From positions 76,556,753-76,620,752 of the forward strand of contig CM051456.1 in assembly GCA_028274465.1 (NCBI GenBank): a stretch of 64,000 bases of DNA. Reading direction: 5' to 3'. Positions 54,385 through 64,000 of the stretch are shown one piece after another. The translations under genes were made by a program, and so were the position numbers. Below the pieces are notes generated by a model. It was not told the DNA's origin, made no database searches, and saw nothing but the letters and a program-made list of their open reading frames with translations. The stretch's first letter is position 1. Each line of letters opens with the position of its first letter. This stretch comes from Plantago ovata (taxonomy: Eukaryota > Streptophyta > Magnoliopsida > Lamiales > Plantaginaceae).

Positions 54385-55908
54385 AACTCCCCAAAACGAA
54401 CCTTTGCTTGTCCTCAAGCAACTAAGCTAGACTCTAATACAAAAAACATGCAAGACACAAAATGGAGTCTCATGCCAAATAAAATGAACTAATCTACTGA
54501 ATCTACCAAATAACATATGAACAAAAACCATATAAATCAAAGCATGAATATAGGTTGAAGAATACCTCGATTGACTTATACACATCCACATAAGCACTTA
54601 TGTCAAGACAAGATAGTCTCTCGTAACATTCTCTACCTGGACCTAGTCAGTGACGACGTAATGAAGCATGCTAAGATACGAATGGTTGCCCCGTGCCTAT
54701 GAAACTGAGGACTTACTGCTGTTCCACCATGTTAAGACTTTTCCTCAAAAGAGGTCGAACCAGTACTGGCTCTCATCAAACGAAGGAGGGTTCCCTATAA
54801 AAGATAGCACTCCCCTATTCTACCCATCTCTCAAGTAAAGTCTTAAGCTATTCACCACTTCCTGAATGGCAGGACGAGGGTGGTCTAGAACAGATGACAC
54901 TCAAGACAAAAAAAATAAAAAATAGAAAATTACAACACGATTACGAACATTACAAAAAATGGAAAATGAGACTCAACACTTTGCTAAACTGCTATTTGGC
55001 TTTTCTTTTTTGGACCCGTCTTTTGCTTTTTTGGGGTCTTTAATTTTTTTCTTTTTTTCTTTCCAGATTCTTTTTTTCTTTTTTTTTTCTTTTTTTTCTG
55101 GAAATTTTTCTTTCTTTTTGATTTTTTTTTTTAGCCAGCAATAGCATAACAAAAAGAGAAAAAAAATGACTCACACGACTTCCCCAAACCTATTCGCAAG
55201 AATAGGTTGGAGCACAAAATTTACGGAAAAGGAAAAATAAACTCACGATACGAAAATGAAAAACAGAAACAAGTCTATGATGGTGTAACCCCCTCCCCAA
55301 ACCTATTCGGAAGAATAGGTTATAAACAAAGGATCACACAACCTCACACTACCTCCTTCCTAGGCATTTAGCAATCTCAAAGCATGGTGAAGACTTGTTG
55401 CCTCTTAGGTACATAATTACTCGGGAAAACAACCATAAGATCCTAACATGCATCATCCTATTATAAAGGCCTTCGTGAACCGCAGTAGAGAAAACACCAC
55501 TAAGTGATGTCGAGACTACCAAGCTTAACTAAGTGCAATACATAAATGTGACAAGCCAAGCGAGAAAAACCTCAAACAAATTCATAGAGATGAAGCATAC
55601 GATTAATGGCATAGTTGGTTGATCTACCCAATAAAAAAGTTCAAAAAATTCGGCAATAAACTCCATATAAAACATGCAAGACTATCCTAGGATGAATGTA
55701 GTGAAATGCAACCTAAAAATCTAAGAAAGCGGTAAACGTGCAAATGCAAATGCAGACGGATAAAGCATGCGAGGTACTATACTCATCCTACCAATTCCAA
55801 GCTCCAAACTAACAACATCAGATCACTTAAATCCCATCCCCCCCTCATGAAATTAACGCTAGTCCCTAGCAGTAAGAAAATGAGGAAATAAGATGTGATA
55901 CTAGATGT
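54385..55908 (-). other. 3' noncoding part of G3
   Basis: Closely similar to 10,067-11,570 of G1. It contains the GAGGACAAGC/polypurine motif (54,385-54,423), the purine tract (55,000-55,132), hairpins at 55,182-55,210 (loop GCAA) and 55,295-55,320 (loop GGAA), and a purine run near 55,841-55,880 (GAGGGGGGGATGGGATTT on the sense strand). No gene. Confidence 0.75.
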
Positions 55909-56785
55909 TACCCCATGGTTTGGCCTCGGTCGGCTGAGTATGCTGCTTGTGAGTTATTGGGCCTGCTCTGGGAGCCTCATATATGATCATCGGGACTTGT
56001 GGTAGTGGCGGTAGTTCCATATTTTAGGCCGGTCAGGAACAACTCCTCCATTGGAATCATCATTGCCCGTATGGCTTTCATTGTCACTACTGTCATCACC
56101 ATCGTCACCAGTAGAGTTGCAGTGTCGAAGGGAATATTCAAGATTGGCCTCCTCTGTTATGAAATCTTCCACCCGGTATCTCTCCAACAGGTTGTGAACT
56201 GTTGAAGGGGAAAGGCAAGTGGTATTAGGCCCTCCCCCTCCAGCGTTCTACACCCCAAGGAGGTTACAGCAAGCTGCTCGGTTATTCAGAGGTTGTCTTC
56301 CATGTTTTTCAATGTCGGCCACATTCTCTACAGATGATGCTCCCAATGTCAATATGATGCTCTTTTTAGAGGCAGGCAAGGGGCGCCCCAACGAGGGACT
56401 GGGTACCCATGTCGTTATGTTTTGGAACCAAGCTAGCGCTTCGGAATCTTCTAGCAACTGCGAACTCAAGATTGAATCCGCCGCGGCGAGAATGTCCCGG
56501 TGCCTTCCTGTTCACTCGAACTCTGCAGTCTTCGTGATGGAGTGATGACGTAATAATGGTTTCTGTCCCTTCGGTGGTGCATGAATAGGCATAGGAGTCC
56601 TTACACCAGGTGTACTCTAGCTCCTCCTCTTGGATAATCCACGACGTTGTTGCAAAACCCCTTGGCTCGAACGCACATCTAGCGAGGTCACCTTCCTTGA
56701 CATAGTTCTTCACATCAATCATACGGGAATGCTCCTTTCCCTTGGTATGGTACCTACAAGCAGCGGTTAGCACCTCGTATGACAT
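55908..56785 (-). pseudogene. G3 3' coding remnant of unknown function
   Basis: Three minus-strand frames in a row: 56,785-56,366 (starting MSYEVLTAACRYHTKGKEHS), 56,187-55,987 (MERYRVEDFITEEANLEYSL, then an acidic stretch and RPKIWNYRHYH) and a last piece that ends YSADRGQTMG at about 55,908. They are probably one gene broken by frameshifts. The ending matches that of G1 (11,571). I do not recognise a domain; it is not RT, integrase or protease. Confidence 0.45.
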
Positions 56786-57845
56786 AAAACTGACTCAAAT
56801 ACATACTAGTGTAAAACCGAAACACACAAGTGATAAAATCAACAATCGAGCTCCCCAAACCGTAATGTCTATCCTAGCTTCTTTATCATGCAACATACCA
56901 ATGTAACTACTACATGCAATACATCACATCATGCTCTTACTAGACAACCAATATCCTTGATAACAAGGCTCAATTCATACCATAGCAGGGAAAATTCAAC
57001 CATCATAAATCCTCATACTCAACTATTAAGCATTCTATTGTCAAATCCACCAACATTACATTAATAAACACAATCATATGCAAGAAATCAAAGATAAAGA
57101 CATATTGCAGAACAAGATATATCATCTAGTAGCAAAATACCCAAATCAACAATCCAAGCAAAATTGAGCATGCAATTGATAGTAAATAACATGTCTAATC
57201 ATACAAACAACATACCCATGCATCAAATAAGCATAATTGAAGCACAAATTAGCAAACCCCCAAATTCGAAAATTAGGGTTCTAAGGATGATACCTCAGAT
57301 CCGAAAATCTAACGCATAAGGATGAAATCTGATCGGATCGGATGAAAGATCATGTAATAGGCTTCAATTTAAGCTAAAGAACACTAAAATTTGGTCAAGA
57401 AATGAAGAAGTTATGAAGATTTAAATGTAAAATCGCGCTTTTCGGGTTTTTTGGGAGGATGAATGAAGAAGAATGAAGAAAATGAGGTTTTGGGGAAGAA
57501 ATCCGCGTTTTTGAAGTTCTTGGGCCGTGGGGCGGTTCGCCCCACACGGGACGGTTCGCCCCCCACATGGGGCGGTTCGCCCCGTGCTCCCCAATGCGGG
57601 GAGATGGTTCCCGTTGTCAGAAAATGCGGTTTTAATCCCTGAAACCATTTTTTTCAAAAAACCACTCGAAAAATCTCACTCAAACATAAGCATATACGAC
57701 ACAGACATGAACAAATTCGCATACGAGAAGCAAATAGTTCAAGAATGAATGCATGCAGAAAAGCAGTAAAGAAAGCGATAAAATTCCGGGTTGCCTCCTG
57801 GATAGCGTCATTGTTTAAAGTCTTTGACTCGACTCCTATCTGCGC
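56786..57845 (-). other. G3 internal region with leader-like and palindromic sequence
   Basis: On the sense strand, from right to left: the GGAGGCAACCCGG motif (57,785-57,805); three palindromic boxes of the LTR type (GGGGCGGTTCGCCCC at 57,529-57,543 and 57,569-57,583, a variant between); an AT-rich leader-like stretch; GATCTGAG/GTATCATCC, a possible splice donor near 57,292; about 450 intron-like bases; and a GGTTTGGGGAGC tract near 56,855. This looks like an internal promoter with a spliced leader for the 3' coding remnant, but that is inference. Confidence 0.45.
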
Positions 57846-58538
57846 CTATCTCTTCTTTTTGCGGGTACTAGGCTTCCCATTCATTGATCTCCTTTCCATG
57901 CCACGAACCTGTGAATAAGAAAGAATATAGGTTGCAAGACCACAGTAGTGAGTAGTAATATCAGGCGGTTCAGGTGGATCAGGTATGACTTGCAACACGT
58001 GTTGCTTGCCATCCACTTCGATAGTGCAAGTTGTTTGGTAGATGTCCATCACGGAGCGTAGTATAGTCAAGAACGTTTGCCCTAAGAGTATGACATCCCC
58101 CGTTCCAGGTGCAGACGCCGGCATAACTACAAAATTGGTGTATATAGATGCTTCACCAATCTTGACCAACACATTTTTCACAACGCCCTCGGGTCTCATA
58201 AAGGATCCATCCGCCAGTTGCACAATAGCCCTTTGCTCAGATAGTTTTCCAAGGTTTCTCTTTTCAAACACATTCAAAGGGATTATGTTTGAGTAGGATC
58301 CTGTGTCTAGTGTGGCACGGACATCTTCATGCTCACCAATCCCTACCTTAACATCGAAACTTTTAGGGAGTGGTTCGGGATCCTCTTGTTCCTCATCACT
58401 TGCGTCAGAACCAAGGTCCTTCTCTTCTTCCTCAGCCTGTAGAAGTTCTTCCTTCATGCAACACTCACACCTAACAACCTTCCTGATGGTGATTTCGTCA
58501 GGTACATCACCAGCCAATGTAATGGCATTCGACTTCAC
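57846..58538 (-). CDS. retropepsin-like protease of G3
   Basis: An open frame of 230 codons with the active site RATLDTGSYSNIIP and the second motif DVILLGQTFL of retroviral-type aspartic proteases, after an acidic stretch (EEEEKDLGSDASDEEQEDPE). It ends STRKKKR. The frame is open upstream to about 58,580 (EQGKLPSSTV), overlapping the end of gag in another phase. Compared with the fused gag-protease of G2, an indel near 58,580 separates the two. Would process Gag during particle maturation. The ending lies at the same place as in G2 and G4. Confidence 0.8.
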   Translation of the reverse strand: MKSNAITLAGDVPDEITIRKVVRCECCMKEELLQAEEEEKDLGSDASDEEQEDPEPLPKSFDVKVGIGEHEDVRATLDTGSYSNIIPLNVFEKRNLGKLSEQRAIVQLADGSFMRPEGVVKNVLVKIGEASIYTNFVVMPASAPGTGDVILLGQTFLTILRSVMDIYQTTCTIEVDGKQHVLQVIPDPPEPPDITTHYCGLATYILSYSQVRGMERRSMNGKPSTRKKKR

Positions 58539-58566
58539 AGTGCTGCTAGGCAGTTTGCCTTGTTCC

Positions 58567-59997
58567 CTACTTGCTCCTCGCGATCAACTCTTGCATCTTT
58601 TGATGGGCAAGCCTAGTGCTCTCTTCCAACCTATCAAGCCTTACCCTAGTCTTCTCGGAATCTTCTTCATAACGTTTGAGAAAACTTTGTGTGTGATCGA
58701 CCATCTTTTGCAAGTTCTCCATCAGTTGAGCCGACTTCGACTTTAGTGGCTCTTTCGGAGCGGGGTTTTCGCAGTGGTCATTACCATAGTTCAGTCTACT
58801 ACGGTCTTGGTTAGGTCCATAAGTTTGGTTAGCCGGTGCATATCCTTGATTGTTACGGTATCCCCTTCTCCAAAATCCACCTCGAGGATTCCTACCGTCT
58901 TGTCCGTAGCTAACTTCTTGAGTACCAAACTCCGTAGAAAAGGCTTCTTCTTCGCCTCCTCGAGCCCAGTTGCCATCATCGTATGCCATCTTCGATCTAC
59001 ACATATGAGCCCCATGCCCATAGTTCTTGCATATTCGGCATACTTCGTTCGAAACAGTTGTTCCGGTGGCGCTCTTGAGGACTTGCTTCAATTCGTTGGT
59101 AAAGCACTCGAATTGATCCCCATTCCCCCTATACATAGGGGCTTCTTGAGTCGGTGGAGCTTCAGGTCCACGTCTCCTAACCATTGCTCTTGGGTCCTTG
59201 AACTGCGAACCCTTAGCAAGCCTTTCGAAAACTGCCCAGACGACTTCTGCGGTTTCCTCACAAATATTGCCTCGGCATTGGAAATCCACCACTTGTTGGT
59301 TCTCGAAGGTTAGTCCATTGTAGAAGTGTTGGACTAGGTCGGAAAGTTCAAAACCATGGTGAGGGCACTTGTTCGTGAGATCTTGGAACCTCTCGAACGC
59401 TGTGTAGATGGTCTCATCATAGTCCTGCTTGAATCCAGTGATTTGCGCCTTAAGCGCGGTAGTCAAGGTGTGAGGGAAGTATTTCTCCATGAAGGCTGAA
59501 AAAACCTTCTCCCAAGTGTCCAGCGAGCCTGCTGGAAGAGAACTTAACCATGACTTGGCTCTGTCGCCAAGTCCCATAGCAAAAACCTTCATCCTTAACT
59601 CATCCGTTGTTATGTCAGCTCCGGGTCGTGGGAGTTGGTTGACGAAATCATCGATATCGTGCAAGTACCCCATCACATCTTCCCTTGATAAGCGATAGAA
59701 CCTCGGAAGTTGTTGGAATGCGTGGTTCTTGATTTCAAGATCTCTGGTTGCAGACGAAAGAACAATCGCCGGTCCCCTCATACGATCCTTGGTGGGTTGA
59801 ACCCATGCCTTCAATGGTCTAGCTTCTGCCATTCCGTCGATTTCCTTGAAAAGAATGTGGAGAGATTCAGAGAAATCGGTATCCTCTATTTCCTCTAGTG
59901 CGCGCCTTTCAAGTAGTCGCCTTCTTTGGTGGTAGACTCTGTCGATCTCAGCAATTGAATCAGCAAGCGGTGTTCTTGCAGAACGTGTATGCGGCAT
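58567..59997 (-). CDS. gag protein of G3
   Basis: An intact 476-codon frame starting MPHTRSARTPLADSIAEIDR at the ATG about 150 bases after the primer site. The gag domain spans about residues 90-240: HAFQQLPRFYRLSREDVMGY, LRMKVFAMGLGDRAKSWLSS, W.KVFSAFMEKYFP, CPHHGFELSDLVQHFYNGL. A complete CCHC zinc knuckle follows near residue 330 (CRICKNYGHGAHMC), which binds element RNA. After that comes an asparagine- and glycine-rich part and a C-terminal coiled-coil-like stretch. It stops just after QELIARSK, where the frame of the protease was probably lost by an indel. Confidence 0.88.
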   Translation of the reverse strand: MPHTRSARTPLADSIAEIDRVYHQRRRLLERRALEEIEDTDFSESLHILFKEIDGMAEARPLKAWVQPTKDRMRGPAIVLSSATRDLEIKNHAFQQLPRFYRLSREDVMGYLHDIDDFVNQLPRPGADITTDELRMKVFAMGLGDRAKSWLSSLPAGSLDTWEKVFSAFMEKYFPHTLTTALKAQITGFKQDYDETIYTAFERFQDLTNKCPHHGFELSDLVQHFYNGLTFENQQVVDFQCRGNICEETAEVVWAVFERLAKGSQFKDPRAMVRRRGPEAPPTQEAPMYRGNGDQFECFTNELKQVLKSATGTTVSNEVCRICKNYGHGAHMCRSKMAYDDGNWARGGEEEAFSTEFGTQEVSYGQDGRNPRGGFWRRGYRNNQGYAPANQTYGPNQDRSRLNYGNDHCENPAPKEPLKSKSAQLMENLQKMVDHTQSFLKRYEEDSEKTRVRLDRLEESTRLAHQKMQELIARSK

Positions 59998-60145
59998 ACA
60001 CTATCTGTAACAGACTTGGAAAGGTGATTAGAAACAGACTAGGAAAGCAGTATCAGAGAGAGATTAAAAAGGAAAACTAAAACTAGTAGAATTAGGAATC
60101 TAAAGCTGAAAATATAAACAAATTAAATAGAAAAAAGGAGTATAG

Positions 60146-60163
60146 TCCCCGGCAACGACGCCA
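60146..60163 (-). other. primer binding site, tRNA-Asp type (G3)
   Basis: The minus strand reads TGGCGTCGTTGCCGGGGA, one base different from the usual TGGCGCCGTTGCCGGGGA, three bases from the LTR end at 60,167. Confidence 0.85.
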
Positions 60164-60166
60164 ATT

Positions 60167-60732
60167 TGATGAACGTGGATGTCGTGCTCCGAATTCAAGC
60201 AAATAAACTTGTAATTAGCCAAAGGCAATCCACAACTACAACGAAAACCGTAGTGTAGCAGTAGAATGACTCGAGTGTCGTTCTCTCAGGACTATAACTA
60301 GCTTTATCTATTTAACAAGAGAATATAAAACAGCAGACAGATAGCAAAAGGGGGTTTCTAGCAGATAATGGAGATTGGTGATAGTATGGTCCTTCTTAAC
60401 ATAACGGGTCGATAATCATGCATAAATTCCTCGGTCTTGCATAGAGATCTTTGAATCAATCTAGTGTCCTGTTGCAAATATTAAGCACTACGAAGATAAT
60501 TGGTCTGACAAGTCAATCACTATTGTCCTAATGTGTTCCGTAATTATTCAACACTACGAAGATAATTGGTCTGATGGTCGTCAAGTGTCCAATTGTGCTT
60601 AATAATTAATACAACATACGAGAATTTAGGTTGTGCCTGATCAACGAAATAAAGCAATGACACGGAGTATAATGCGCGATATAGCCATTAGCATGATTAT
60701 CTTCCCTTCGCTAAGAATTCACATACTACCAC
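60167..60732 (-). repeat. 5' LTR of G3, inner part
   Basis: Matches 53,115-53,680 of the 3' LTR almost exactly. It stops at ACTACCAC (60,732), where G4 begins. Confidence 0.88.
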
Positions 60733-63700
60733 TGATGAACGTGTCAGATTCAGTCAAATAAATTTGTAATAGCCAAAGGCAATCCACAACTACAACGAAA
60801 ACCGTAGTGTAGTAGTAGAATGACTCGAGTGTCGTTCTCTCAAGACTATACTAGCTTTATCAAATCTAATTAAGAATATAAAACAGCAGATAGAAAGCAA
60901 TAGGGGTTTTCAAGCAGATAATGGAGATTGGTGATAGTATGGTCCTTCTTAACATAATGGGTCGATAATCATGCATAAATTCCTCGGTCTTGCATAGAGA
61001 TCTTTGAATCAATCTTGTGTCCTGTTGCAAGTATTAAGCACTACGAAGATAATATGGGTGTCTGACTTGTCAACAACTAACGTCCTAATGTGTTCCGTAA
61101 TTATTCAACACTACGAAGATAATTGGTCTGATTGGTCGACAAGTGTCCAAGTGTGCATAATGATCAATACAACATACGAGAATTTTGGTTTCAACTGATC
61201 AACGAAATAAAGCAATGACACGGAGCATAATGCGCGATATAGCCATTAGCATGATTATCTTGCCTCGCTAAGAATTCACATACTACCACCAACGATAAAT
61301 TTAGCTACTCATAATAGGCATGCAATCAATAGCAATCATAGAAGAAAACATATTGAAAGAAGAATAAAATAAGTAGATAAAAACTGTAAGATACAAAGTT
61401 ACCGAAGGTTGTCAATCTCCGGATGATTGCGATCCTACGCGCTTCAATCTACTATGAAAAAGTGTCCCCTAAGCTATGGAACTCCCAGGATAGGCCCCGG
61501 GAAGTTCCTACCTAAAACTATAGAGAGAGGTGAGAAAGTAGGCTTGGAAAGATATGATTTTCGGAGAAAAACTTGAGCTCTATATATAGGCCCCGAATTT
61601 ACTCTGGGGCGGTTCGCCTGGTGATGCGGCGGTTCTCCCCCCAATATTTCGCGGAATTTCCGCGTTTTTCGACGCGGATTTGGATTCCTTCACCTTTTCG
61701 GACTCGGTTTATGACTTCTAGTAGCCTTCTAACCTCCAGATTCGGCCCCTAGACTCCAAATCCTATCCGGAAACCTTCAGATACTCCAAATATGCTTCTG
61801 GAACACCAATTCCTTGTAGACTTCAATATAATTGCCCCGAAATCTCTGAATTTCAACCAAAACCTGTAAAATAAAATCTAAAGGGAAACGTGACACTATT
61901 CTAATAAAATGTACTAAAATATAGCTAAATTAACATAGAGGATAGCTAAAATAGGTGAAAAAGACTCGAATGAAAGTGTAAAATACACATTCATCAAACT
62001 CCCCAAACCGAACCTTTGCTTGTCCTCAAGCAACTAAGCTAGACTCTAATACAAAAAACATGCAAGACTCAAAATGGAGTTTCATGCCAAATAAAATGAA
62101 CTAATCTACTGAATCTATCAAATAACATATGAACAAAAACCATATAAATCAAAGCATGAATATAGGTTGTAGAATACCTCGATTGACTTATACACATCCA
62201 CATAAGCACTTATGTCAAGACATGATAGTCTCTCGTAACATTCTCTAGCTGGACCTAGTCAGTGACGACGTAATGAAGCATGCTAAGATACAAATGGTTG
62301 CCCCGTGCCTATGAAACTGAGGACTTACTGCTGTTCCACCATGTTAAGACTTTTCCTCAAAAGAGGTCGAACCAGTACTGGCTCTCAACAAACGAAGGAG
62401 GGTTCCCTATAAAAGATAACTCTCCCCTATTCTACCCATCTCTTAAGTAAAGTCTTAAGCTATTCACCACTTCCTGAATGGCAGGACGAGGGTGGTCTAG
62501 AACAGATGACTCTCAAGACAAAAAAGATAAAAACACGAATACGAACATTACAAAAATGGAAAAGACTCAAACTTTGCTAATCTGCTATTTGGCTTTCTTT
62601 TTTGGACCCTTCTTTGCTTTTTTTGGGGTCTTTTCTTTTTTTCTTTTTTTTTTTTTTCCTTTCCAGATTCTTTTTTTCTTTTTCTCTTTTTTTCTGGACA
62701 TTTTTCTTTTCTTTTTTTTTCGATTTTTTATAGCCAGCAGTAGCATAACAAAAAGAGAAACAAAATGACTCACACGACTTCCCCAAACCTATTCGAAAGA
62801 ATAGGTTTGAGTACAAAATTTACGGAAAAGAAAAAATAAACTCACGATACGAAAAATGAAAAACAGAAACAAGTCTATGATGGTGTAACCCCCTCCCCAA
62901 ACCTATTCGGAAGAATAGGTTATAAACAAAGGATCACACAACCTCACACTACCTCCTTCCTAGGCATTTAGCAATCTCAAAGCATGGTGAAGACTTGTTG
63001 CCTCTTAGGTACATAATTACTCGGGAAAACAACCATAAGACCCTAACATGCATCATCCTATTATAAAGGCCTTCGTGAACCGCAGTAGAGAAAACACCAC
63101 TAAGTGATGTCGAGACTACCAAGCTTAACTAAGTGCAATACATAAATGAGACAAGCCAAGCGAGAAAAACCTCAAATAAATTCATAGAGATGAAGCATAC
63201 GATTAATGGCATAGTTAGTTGATCTACCCAATAAAAAAGTTCAAAAAATTCGGCAATAAACTCCATATAAAACATGCAAGACTATCCTAGGAAAGCAGTA
63301 AACGTGCAAATGCAAAAAAATTTCACGAGTTTATCATAAGCAAGATAAGTATAGAGATAACCAGCGACAACCTCCTCCCCAAACCTGAACGTCGTCGCTC
63401 GTCCCGAACGTCGGAAGTGGATCCAAGGTGAGAGCTAATGCTTGTAAAAGTGACCTATAATACTCAATCAAACTCGTGAGATAAAATCTAAAGCGGTAAA
63501 GAAAGCGAAAAAATCTCCGGGTTGCCTCCTGGATAGCGCCATTGTTTAAAGTCTTTAACTCGACTCCTGTCCGCGCCTATCTCTTCTTTCTGCGGGTACT
63601 AGGCTTCCCCTTCATTGATCTCCTTTCCATGCCACGAACCTGTGAATAAGAAAGAATATAGGCTGTAATACCACAATAGTGAGTCGTAATATCAGGCGGT

Positions 63701-64000
63701 TCAGGTGGATCAGGTATGGCTTGCAACACGTGTTGCTTGCCATCCACTTCGATAGTGCAAGTTCTTTGGTAGATGTCCATCACGGAGCGTAGTTTAGTCA
63801 AGAATGTTTTCCCTAAGAGTATGACATCCCCCGTTCCAGGTGCAGACGCCGGCATAACTACAAAATTGGTGTATACAGATGCTTCACCAATCTTGACCAA
63901 CACATTTTTCACAACGCCTTCGGGTCTCACTAAGGATCCATCCGCCAGTTGCACAATAGCCCTATGGTCAGATAGTTTTCCAAGGTTACTCTTCTCAAAC
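60733..64000 (-). mobile_element. Ty3/gypsy element G4, truncated by window end
   Basis: Starts TGATGAACGTGTC inside the 5' LTR of G3; the five bases before it are ACCAC, which should recur beyond the window. 3' LTR 60,733-61,996 (1,264 bp), polypurine motif at 61,997-62,035, purine tract 62,590-62,732, hairpins at 62,781-62,809 (loop GAAA) and 62,895-62,920 (loop GGAA), then directly the protease. Compared with G3 it lacks the whole region that corresponds to 55.75-57.75 kb. Confidence 0.88.
63577..64000 (-). CDS. retropepsin-like protease of G4 (partial)
   Basis: The open frame runs from the stop at 63,577 to the window end without a break. It shares RAIVQLADGS, VLVKIGEAS, DVILLGKTFL and the final PSTRRKKR with the protease of G3. 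The active-site DTG lies beyond the window. The stop lies at the same place as in G2 and G3, followed on the sense side by the GGAGGCAACCCGG motif (63,520). Gag is expected further to the right. Confidence 0.8.
   Translation of the reverse strand, partial: FEKSNLGKLSDHRAIVQLADGSLVRPEGVVKNVLVKIGEASVYTNFVVMPASAPGTGDVILLGKTFLTKLRSVMDIYQRTCTIEVDGKQHVLQAIPDPPEPPDITTHYCGITAYILSYSQVRGMERRSMKGKPSTRRKKR

Larger units (their letters stand above)
53115..64000 (-). mobile_element. Ty3/gypsy element G3 (gag and protease), with G4 nested in its 5' LTR
   Basis: Order on the minus strand: 5' LTR from 60,732 down to 60,167 (its outer part lies beyond G4 and the window), primer site 60,146-60,163, gag, protease, a long internal region, 3' noncoding part and 3' LTR (53,115-54,384). 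The left target base group is ATTTC (53,110-53,114); its partner is outside the window. The LTRs, primer-site region and 3' part match G1, but the gag is of a different type and close to that of G2. No RT or integrase was found. Confidence 0.85.

Overview
The window is nuclear DNA of a flowering plant, most likely a eudicot. It holds plant-specific B3-domain genes with GT-AG introns, a MULE transposase gene, a CACTA transposon, and long Ty1/copia and Ty3/gypsy LTR retrotransposons. No RNA gene, CRISPR array or bacterial feature was seen, and the species was not identified. All coordinates were read by hand; splice sites and element ends may be off by a few bases.

1-27,762 is a retrotransposon stack. 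Two units of one copia family lie in tandem on the minus strand and share the LTR at 2,791-4,883. The gag of the right-hand unit is split by a gypsy element, G1 (8,760-23,992, target duplication AATAT). G2 (13,167-22,684, duplication GAACG) sits nine bases inside the 5' LTR of G1. A non-autonomous CACTA element (16,010-18,912, duplication CCA) sits inside G2. After the copia pair come the exons of an Ulp1-like cysteine protease gene (27,763-31,209). This gene is cut at its 5' side by the copia array and again by a solo copia LTR (28,714-30,809, duplication TCTAT).

31-48 kb is the gene-bearing part. It has three plus-strand genes for proteins with two B3 DNA-binding domains (32,729-35,743; 37,712-38,935; 45,745-47,847), all with consistent reading frames across their introns. 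A minus-strand B3 fragment lies at about 41.3-41.6 kb. The spaces between them hold tandem duplications and GC-rich minisatellite-like arrays. A minus-strand MULE transposase gene follows (48,944-52,369), intact except for one frameshift.

53,115-64,000 is a second stack. Gypsy element G3 (minus strand, intact gag with a CCHC knuckle, protease out of frame) carries another copy, G4, in its 5' LTR from 60,733; G4 runs off the window. G1 to G4 share an Asp-tRNA-type primer site and a GAGGACAAGC/GGTTTGGGGAG motif before the 3' LTR, as in the Tat/Athila group. None has a recognisable reverse transcriptase or integrase, so they appear to be gag-only or gag-protease elements that depend on other elements.

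The most interesting signals are: a four-hairpin array with changing stems and a constant loop in the copia leader; family-specific palindromic boxes beside the LTR TATA boxes of G1/G3/G4 that recur inside the elements; a repeated invariant-stem hairpin joined to polypurine-like sequence in all four gypsy elements; and a duplicated 78-nt mini-exon in the third B3 gene that would splice in frame.
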